A program made the position numbers and the translations under genes. 6,077 nucleotides of DNA from an uncultured Comamonadaceae bacterium (GTDB lineage Bacteria > Pseudomonadota > Gammaproteobacteria > Burkholderiales > Burkholderiaceae_C), in NCBI GenBank assembly GCA_937871735.1, contig CALMOI010000157.1, positions 1-6,077 of the forward strand. The letters run 5' to 3'. How positions within the stretch are numbered: position 1 is the stretch's first letter; the number at the start of each line of letters is the position of its first letter. Below the pieces are notes generated by a model, which was not told where the DNA came from, ran no database searches, and was given only the letters and a program-made list of their open reading frames with translations. This document shows positions 1 to 4,293 of the stretch, in pieces.

Positions 1-816
1 GACCCCACCTGGGACAACCACCGGGCGATGTTCGAAGGCGCCGGCCTGGCGGTGCACACCTACCCTTACTACGACGCCGCCACCGGCGGCCTGAAGTTCG
101 ACGCGATGTGCGAGGCGCTGCGCCAGCTGCCGCAGCGCAGCGTGGTGCTGCTGCACGCGTGCTGCCACAACCCGACGGGCGTCGACCTCAGTGCGGCGCA
201 ATGGCAGCAGCTGATCCCGATCCTGCGCGAGCGCGAACTGCTGCCCTACCTCGACCTGGCCTACCAGGGCTACGGCGGCGGCATCGAGCAGGACGCTTTC
301 GCCGTGCGTGCGCTGGCCTCGGCCGGCCTGAGCTTCATGATCGCGAACTCGTTTTCCAAGAGCATGAGCGTCTACGGCGAGCGTGCCGGTGCGCTCAGCG
401 TGGTCTGTGCCGATGCCGCCGAGGCGGAGCTGGTGCTCGGCCAGATGAAGGCCACCGTGCGCCGCATCTACTCCAGCCCGGCGATCCACGCCGCCGGCAT
501 CATCAGCCGGGTGCTCGGCGACCCGGCGCTGCGGACGACCTGGGAAGCCGACGTCGCAGCGATGCGCGAGCGTATCCTGTCGATGCGACGCAGCCTGCAC
601 GGTGTGCTCTCGGCCAAGCTGCCCGGGCGCGACCTGGGGTACTTCCTGACCCAGCGCGGCATGTTCAGCTACACCGGGCTGAGCGCGGCCCAGGTCGACC
701 GCCTGCGCGAGGAGTTCGGCGTCTACCTCGTGCGATCGGGGCGCATCTGCGTGGCCGGACTGAACACCGGCAACGTCGAGCGCACTGCGGTGGCAATGGC
801 GGCGGTGCTGGGCTGA
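1..816 (+). CDS. tyrB: Aromatic amino acid aminotransferase (TyrB/AspC family), 5' end missing
   Basis: This is a PLP-dependent class I aminotransferase that exchanges the amino group between aromatic amino acids or aspartate and 2-oxoglutarate in the cytoplasm. The reading frame is open from base 1, so the gene begins upstream. 271 residues are visible, against about 400 in the family, so roughly the first 130 are missing. Residues below are numbered from the window edge. The PTW motif (W4) matches the tryptophan that stacks on PLP. HNPTG (N57), DLAYQG (D85, Y88), the SFSK Schiff-base lysine (K120), the GERAG arginine (R128) and the substrate-carboxylate arginine in SGR (R248) are all present, so the visible part looks catalytically intact. 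The stretches QRGMFSYTGLSAAQV and CVAGLN resemble enterobacterial TyrB more than AspC. Whether it prefers aromatic or aspartate substrates cannot be settled here. It ends 22 bp from the convergent LysR gene and is probably functionally unrelated to what follows. Confidence 0.93.
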   Translation, partial: DPTWDNHRAMFEGAGLAVHTYPYYDAATGGLKFDAMCEALRQLPQRSVVLLHACCHNPTGVDLSAAQWQQLIPILRERELLPYLDLAYQGYGGGIEQDAFAVRALASAGLSFMIANSFSKSMSVYGERAGALSVVCADAAEAELVLGQMKATVRRIYSSPAIHAAGIISRVLGDPALRTTWEADVAAMRERILSMRRSLHGVLSAKLPGRDLGYFLTQRGMFSYTGLSAAQVDRLREEFGVYLVRSGRICVAGLNTGNVERTAVAMAAVLG

Positions 817-838
817 CGCGGCCTGCGCACCGGCGGAT

Positions 839-1741
839 TCACGCCGCCGCCGCCGCCCTGGTCACCAGTCGGCGCAGCCAGCGGTGGCCGGTGGAATGGT
901 GGTTGCGCTCGTGCCAAGCGGCAACCTTGGTGAAACCGGGCAGCGGCAAGGGCGCGGGCAGTAGGCGCAGCCCTGGCTGGCCCGCTACCAGACGGCGCGG
1001 CACCACGGCGATCAAGTCGCTGTGCAGCAGCAGCTCGGGCAAGATCAGAAAACTCGCCACTGACAGCACCACCCGGCGCTCAGCGCCGAGGCGGTTCAGC
1101 GCTTCATCGGTGATGCCCCGGAATGGCTCGCCGCTGTAGGACACCAAGATGTGCTCCAGCGCACAAAAACGCTCCAGCGTCAGCGCCTCGCTTTGCGCAT
1201 CGGGGTGGCTGCTGCGCAGTACGCAGACGTAGTCCTCGTCGTACAGATTGCGTATGTGCAACTGGGGCGGCGTGGTGTCAGGTGTCAGCAGTGCGATGTC
1301 CAGCGCGCCGCGCTCTAGCTGCTCCATTAGCCGCTCTGTTTCCAAGGGGCGCGCTGCTAGCCGCACGCCCGGAGCCTGTACCCGCAGTGCGGCAATGAAC
1401 GGGGCGACGATGGCGCGCAATGCGTAGTCGGTCGCGGCCAGCGTCAGGGTGAACTGGGCGCTGGCCGGATCAAATTCAGGCGGTGCCAGCCATTGACCGA
1501 TCTCGTCCAGCACCCGCTTCACAGGGCCAGCCAGCGCTAGGGCTCGGGGCGTAGGCACCACGCCGCGCTGGCTGCGCACGAATAGCGGATCGGCCAACTG
1601 ATCGCGTAGGCGTTGCAGCATCGCGCTGACGGCAGGCTGGGTCAGCGCCAGCCGCTCGGCAGCGCGGGTCACGTTGCGCTCGTCCATCAAAGCATCGAAA
1701 GCCTTGAGCAAGTTCAGGTCTAGGCTTTTGATATTTTTCAT
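839..1741 (-). CDS. LysR-family transcriptional regulator, NodD-like subgroup
   Basis: This is a 300-residue cytoplasmic DNA-binding regulator, the normal length for the LysR family. The N-terminus has the winged helix-turn-helix at about residues 8-65, with the recognition region RAAERLALTQPAVSAMLQRL (26-45) and the following DPLFVR...G.VPTPRA signature (51-67). The opening LDLNLLKAFDALMDERNVT is typical of the NodD/NahR/SyrM-like branch. The rest (about 95-290) is the two-lobed periplasmic-binding-protein-like effector domain. The ligand cannot be read from sequence. The last five residues are all alanine, encoded by a short GCG run next to the stop. No good Shine-Dalgarno sequence precedes the ATG, but the protein start fits the family alignment. 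It is divergent from the SRPBCC gene, the classic arrangement in which a LysR protein controls itself and its neighbour from a shared site. Many TTG, CAA and AT-ending codons set it apart from the aminotransferase. Confidence 0.93.
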   Translation of the reverse strand: MKNIKSLDLNLLKAFDALMDERNVTRAAERLALTQPAVSAMLQRLRDQLADPLFVRSQRGVVPTPRALALAGPVKRVLDEIGQWLAPPEFDPASAQFTLTLAATDYALRAIVAPFIAALRVQAPGVRLAARPLETERLMEQLERGALDIALLTPDTTPPQLHIRNLYDEDYVCVLRSSHPDAQSEALTLERFCALEHILVSYSGEPFRGITDEALNRLGAERRVVLSVASFLILPELLLHSDLIAVVPRRLVAGQPGLRLLPAPLPLPGFTKVAAWHERNHHSTGHRWLRRLVTRAAAAA

Positions 1742-1751
1742 GTTGATGATA

Positions 1752-1781
1752 TTGATCTAATTTTGTGATTGGATTTATATC
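1752..1781 (+). promoter_or_regulatory. Candidate sigma-70 promoter for the SRPBCC gene
   Basis: TTGATC at 1752-1757 (4 of 6 to the -35 consensus) and TATATC at 1776-1781 (4 of 6 to the -10 consensus) are 18 bp apart. They point towards the SRPBCC gene, with a start of transcription expected near 1788 and a leader of about 45 nt. The stretch is the most AT-rich of the divergent region. The candidate LysR box starts within the -35 hexamer and extends into the spacer. The match is only moderate, which suits an activator-dependent promoter but could also be chance in AT-rich DNA. Confidence 0.35.
1755..1769. promoter_or_regulatory. Candidate LysR box, ATC-N9-GAT (T-N11-A)
   Basis: In the 91-bp divergent region, ATC at 1755-1757 and GAT at 1767-1769 are separated by exactly nine bases. 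This gives the T-N11-A spacing usual for LysR operators and the ATC-N9-GAT form described for NodD-type sites. It lies inside a wider imperfect dyad at 1748-1781 (centre 1764/1765): GATAT pairs with ATATC, ATC with GAT and AAT with ATT, giving 11 of 17 matching pairs. It sits between the LysR start (1741) and the SRPBCC start (1833), overlapping the likely promoter of the latter. Binding by the adjacent LysR protein is inferred. Confidence 0.5.
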
Positions 1782-1832
1782 TGGATGCGCCCCATCATGC
1801 AGACCTGTTCCACTTTTTGAGCGATTTTTGCC

Positions 1833-2354
1833 ATGAGCGACATCATCTGGCCTGCCGACTACCTGCCCGGCACCACCGACAACTACGTTTCCAACGAGAT
1901 CACCGCCGTCCAACTGAGCGCTGCCCAAGTCTGGGCTTGCCTCGCTGACACCACGCTGTGGCCCGGCTATTACCACAACGTGGCGGACATCCGTTTCCAT
2001 GATGGCAGCGGGCTACAGCTCAGTGCGGGAGCGCGTTTTCGGTTCACGACCTTTGGCTTTCCGGTTGAAGCGCAGGTGCTGGAATTTGTGCCGCCCGCTC
2101 CCGGTCAGCCCGCACGCATCGCGTGGCATGGCTGGGTAGAAGGTGATGCAGCCACTCGGCTGGATGTGCATCACGCTTGGCTGTTTGAAGACCTGCCCGG
2201 TGGCCGCGTGCGCCTGCTGACCCAAGAGACGCAAAAGGGTGCCCCCGCCCGCGAGCTGGCCGCGACCCGCCCCAATCCCATGCTGAACGCTCACCAAGAC
2301 TGGTTGGAAGGTTTGATTCGGGCGGCACGAGTTCAGGCGGCGCATCTGGGCTGA
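1833..2354 (+). CDS. SRPBCC (START/polyketide cyclase-like) family protein, ligand unknown
   Basis: This is a 173-residue soluble protein with no signal peptide or membrane segment. The pattern fits an SRPBCC (Bet v 1/START-like) fold, which makes a deep hydrophobic pocket. A first beta strand at about 20-29 is followed by the helix SAAQVWACLADTTLWPGYY (29-47), then repeated beta strands across 50-131 (for example ARFRFTTFGFPVEAQVLEF and RIAWHGWVEGD), and a long C-terminal helix at about 144-171. Family members bind or transform small hydrophobic molecules such as lipids, polyketides and aromatic compounds; none of these can be assigned here. The ATG at 1833 is chosen because the in-frame ATG at 1797 runs into a stop after seven codons. 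The ribosome site is weak. The gene is divergent from the LysR regulator, hence its probable target. It ends 63 bp before the TetR gene, with a palindromic operator between, so it is probably a separate transcription unit. The family call is from pattern, not from a search. Confidence 0.82.
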   Translation: MSDIIWPADYLPGTTDNYVSNEITAVQLSAAQVWACLADTTLWPGYYHNVADIRFHDGSGLQLSAGARFRFTTFGFPVEAQVLEFVPPAPGQPARIAWHGWVEGDAATRLDVHHAWLFEDLPGGRVRLLTQETQKGAPARELAATRPNPMLNAHQDWLEGLIRAARVQAAHLG

Positions 2355-2373
2355 TCTACCCCCGGCGTGTGGA

Positions 2374-2405
2374 TATAGTTAAAACAAACGTTTGTTTTAA
2401 CTATA
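2374..2405. promoter_or_regulatory. 32-bp perfect palindrome, probable TetR/CerR operator
   Basis: The half-site TATAGTTAAAACAAAC (2374-2389) is followed with no spacer by its exact reverse complement (2390-2405), so all 16 pairs match; pairing stops at 2373/2406. The core AAACAAACGTTTGTTT has the size and symmetry of a TetR-family operator. It lies 12 bp ahead of the TetR start codon and overlaps both candidate -10 elements, a position that would block RNA polymerase. The most economical reading is autoregulation of the tetR-adaptor-permease operon. The long AT flanks beyond the usual 16-20 bp core could accommodate two dimers. That the neighbouring TetR protein binds here is inferred from position and symmetry. 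Confidence 0.8.
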
Positions 2406-2409
2406 CAAT
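2381..2409 (+). promoter_or_regulatory. Candidate promoter of the tetR-RND operon, inside the palindrome
   Basis: TACAAT at 2404-2409 matches the -10 consensus at 5 of 6 positions. The hexamer 17 bp upstream, AAAACA at 2381-2386, matches the -35 at only 3 of 6. Transcription would start around 2416-2418, at or next to the ATG. A rival -10, TATAGT at 2374-2379 (5 of 6), has CTGATC at 2351-2356 (3 of 6) upstream at 17 bp and would give a leader of about 30 nt. Both overlap the palindrome, so repression by a protein bound there works in either case. Which one is used is not decided by sequence. Confidence 0.35.
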
Positions 2410-2417
2410 CCGCGCCG

Positions 2418-3110
2418 ATGACATCTCCTAAAACATGGCGCAGCGATGGCGAGCAGGCACGCCGTCGTTTGCTGCTGGCGGCGCTAGAGTGCTTCGTCGC
2501 GCACGGCTACAGCAAAGCATCTGTGCGCGATATTGCAGAGCGCGCCCAAGTCAACATTGCCGCCATTCGCTACTACTTTGGCGACAAGGCCGGTTTATAC
2601 CGCGCCCTATTTTCTGATCCCGAACTCCATCCCTCCCTTTCCGCTGAAGGTGATGTTCAAGCCTTGCCTGCTGACATCAGCGGCGCTATCAGGCAATTGG
2701 TGCAAGGGCTGGTCGAGCCACTCAAGGCGGGCGAGGTCGCACGGCTGTGTGTGCGTTTGTATTACCGCGAAATGCTTGAACCCTCTGGGGTCTGGCAAGG
2801 GCAATCTTGCTGTCAAGGGCAGATGCAGGTGGCCTACGCTTCGCTGATGCAAGCCTTGACCTTGCACTTGGGCATACCCGAGGATGACGATCTGAGCGCC
2901 TTGGTTTTCGATATCTTGGGCATGGGGGCCATGCTCTACATGGGCGCGGATGTGATCCAAGCGATTCGGCCCCAATTGTTGCAAGGTGATGCTGCATTGG
3001 ATCGCTACCAAGAGCGACTCACGGGTTATGCGCTGGCCTTGGTCGATGCTGAGGCACGCCGTCGTGGCGTGGATGTGTCACCCCTTTCCTATACCAGTCT
3101 CAGGAGCTGA
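2418..3110 (+). CDS. TetR-family repressor with CerR-type C-terminal domain
   Basis: This is a 230-residue DNA-binding regulator. The TetR N-terminal domain covers about residues 8-62: GEQARRRLLLAALECFVAHGY, then the helix-turn-helix SVRDIAERAQVNIAAIRYYF (35-54), and the GDKAGLYRALF signature (55-65). The larger C-terminal part, with RLYYREMLEPSG (113-124), IRPQLLQG (183-190) and YALALVDAEARRR (204-216), matches the CerR-like domain (DUF1956) found in E. coli CecR/YbiH. Related regulators commonly repress efflux genes and are released by a small ligand. The start at 2418 fits family members, which open shortly before an RSDGE motif. No Shine-Dalgarno is visible upstream, so translation may be leaderless or weak. 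It is first in a probable operon: only 2 bp separate its stop from the adaptor start. C111 and the vicinal pair C131-C132 in the ligand domain are notable. A hand count over 2521-2640 gives about 55% GC, well below the pump genes downstream. Confidence 0.92.
   Translation: MTSPKTWRSDGEQARRRLLLAALECFVAHGYSKASVRDIAERAQVNIAAIRYYFGDKAGLYRALFSDPELHPSLSAEGDVQALPADISGAIRQLVQGLVEPLKAGEVARLCVRLYYREMLEPSGVWQGQSCCQGQMQVAYASLMQALTLHLGIPEDDDLSALVFDILGMGAMLYMGADVIQAIRPQLLQGDAALDRYQERLTGYALALVDAEARRRGVDVSPLSYTSLRS
3102..3106 (+). promoter_or_regulatory. Ribosome binding site of the adaptor gene, inside the end of tetR
   Basis: AGGAG lies six bases ahead of the ATG at 3113 and is embedded in the last codons of the TetR gene. 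It fixes the adaptor start and suggests that translation of the two genes is coupled on one transcript. Confidence 0.8.
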
Positions 3111-3112
3111 GC

Positions 3113-4282
3113 ATGTCCTTGTCTTTGCATTTTCCCGCTGTAACTTTGTCTGTCCGCCGCTGGCCCGTTGGCGTGTTGCTGCTGGCTTTGGTTGGCGCGC
3201 CGGTTTGGGGGCTGGCCGAATCTCCGGCCACTGCGCCCAAGGCCGCCAAATCTGCGCTGACGGTGCAGCTCGCCACGGCCAGCAACGTCACCTTGCCGCA
3301 GCGGCTGGAGGCCAACGGCACCGTTTATGCGTGGCAAGAGGCGGTGCTGGGGGCCGAGGTCAGCGGCTTGCGCGTGGCCGAGTTGCACGCCGCCGTGGGC
3401 GACCGGGTGCGGCGCGGGCAGCGGTTGGCGAGTTTTGCGACCGAGGCGGTGCAGGCCGATTTGCGGCTGGCGCAGGCCGCGCTGGACGAGGCACAGGCCC
3501 TGGCCGCCCAGGCCCAGGCCAACGGCAACCGCGCCCGCAGCTTGCAAGGCTCGGGGGCGATGAGCGATCAGGAGTTGCAGCAACTGCTGACCCAAGAGCA
3601 AACCGCGCTGGCCCGTGTCGCCTCGGCCCAGGCGCAGGTGGCGGCGCAGCAACTGCGGGTGCGCCAGACCGAGTTGGTGGCTCCCGATGACGGCATTGTC
3701 AGCGCGCGCAGTGCCAGCATCGGCGCGGTGCTGGCGCAGGGCACCGAGATGTTCCGGCTGATACGCAAAGGCCGCTTGGAGTGGCGCGGCGAGTTGACGG
3801 CAGCCGAGCTGGAGTTGGTGCGCCCCGGTCAGTTGGCGCGCATCAGCTCGCCGGGCGGCAGCGTCTGGCTGGGCCGGGTGCGGCTGGCCGCGCCCACACT
3901 GGACGCCAGCACGCGCAAGGGGTTGGTCTATGTGGACATCAACGCGCCCGAGCCCAAAACCGCCACGCCGCTGCGCCCCGGCCAGTACCTGCGCGGCGAG
4001 TTGACGCTGGGCGAAGGCAGCGCCCTGGTCGTGCCGCAGGCGGCGGTGGTGCCGCGCGATGGCTTTCATGTGGTGGGCGTGGTCGGGCCAGATCAGCGGG
4101 TGAGTCTGCGCAAGGTGCAACTGGGCCGACTGGTGGGCGCGCAGCAAGAGGTGCTGGCGGGCATCAAGGCCGGTGAACGGCTGGCGGCCAGCGGCACCGC
4201 CTTTTTGCGCGAGGGCGACACGGTGCAGATCGCCCCGGCCAGCCCAGTGGCCCCAGCCCCGCAAACGGCGGCCTCGCGCTGA
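3113..4282 (+). CDS. RND efflux periplasmic adaptor (membrane fusion protein, HlyD/AcrA type)
   Basis: This 389-residue protein would bridge an inner-membrane RND permease to an outer-membrane channel. An N-terminal signal runs RRWPVGVLLLALVGAPVWGLA, with likely cleavage after A35. There is no lipobox cysteine, so it is probably a soluble or signal-anchored adaptor rather than a lipoprotein. The lipoyl halves lie at about 76-110 (AEVSGLRVAELHAAVGDRVRRGQ) and 186-217 (APDDGIVSARSASIGAVLAQG). They flank an Ala/Gln-rich alpha-helical hairpin (about 112-184). The hairpin tip contains R140, L144 and S151 in the spacing RxxxLxxxxxxS, the motif known in AcrA/MacA-type adaptors for docking on TolC-like channels. 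The beta-barrel (about 221-300) and membrane-proximal (about 305-375) domains follow. It starts 2 bp after tetR and ends 11 bp before the permease, so co-transcription is very likely. Transported compounds cannot be deduced. Local GC is much higher than in tetR (80% by hand count over 3361-3420). Confidence 0.94.
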   Translation: MSLSLHFPAVTLSVRRWPVGVLLLALVGAPVWGLAESPATAPKAAKSALTVQLATASNVTLPQRLEANGTVYAWQEAVLGAEVSGLRVAELHAAVGDRVRRGQRLASFATEAVQADLRLAQAALDEAQALAAQAQANGNRARSLQGSGAMSDQELQQLLTQEQTALARVASAQAQVAAQQLRVRQTELVAPDDGIVSARSASIGAVLAQGTEMFRLIRKGRLEWRGELTAAELELVRPGQLARISSPGGSVWLGRVRLAAPTLDASTRKGLVYVDINAPEPKTATPLRPGQYLRGELTLGEGSALVVPQAAVVPRDGFHVVGVVGPDQRVSLRKVQLGRLVGAQQEVLAGIKAGERLAASGTAFLREGDTVQIAPASPVAPAPQTAASR

Positions 4283-4287
4283 AAGGA
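4283..4287 (+). promoter_or_regulatory. Ribosome binding site of the RND permease gene
   Basis: AAGGA directly follows the adaptor stop codon and sits six bases ahead of the ATG at 4294. It supports that start for the permease. Confidence 0.75.
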
Positions 4288-4293
4288 CAGGTC

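Noticed and set aside
831..846. Possible hairpin CGGCG-gattca-CGCCG between the convergent genes, as a bidirectional terminator
   Set aside because: The stem is only 5 bp, has no T-tract on either side, and overlaps the LysR stop codon. In such GC-rich DNA this can arise by chance.
842..857. Short GCC/CGC trinucleotide run
   Set aside because: It only encodes the five C-terminal alanines of the LysR protein. It is too short to call a functional repeat, although it could vary in length between strains.
108..1139. 343-codon + strand frame spanning the end of the aminotransferase and the LysR gene
   Set aside because: It is Arg/Ala/Pro-rich, crosses two clearly coding frames on opposite strands, and shows no family signature.
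1797..1820. Upstream in-frame ATG at 1797 as the start of the SRPBCC gene
   Set aside because: The frame meets TGA after seven codons, so it cannot be the start of the protein.
2374..2405. The palindrome read as an intrinsic terminator of the SRPBCC gene
   Set aside because: The arms are AT-rich with no loop and no T-run following the stem, and the position next to the tetR promoter fits an operator better. Some incidental effect on read-through cannot be excluded.
3089..4264. Long 391-codon open frame on the - strand opposite the adaptor gene
   Set aside because: Its translation is low-complexity (rich in Gln, His, Arg, Gly, Ala), as expected from the complement of GC-rich coding DNA. The + strand frame has a signal peptide, lipoyl halves and hairpin motif.
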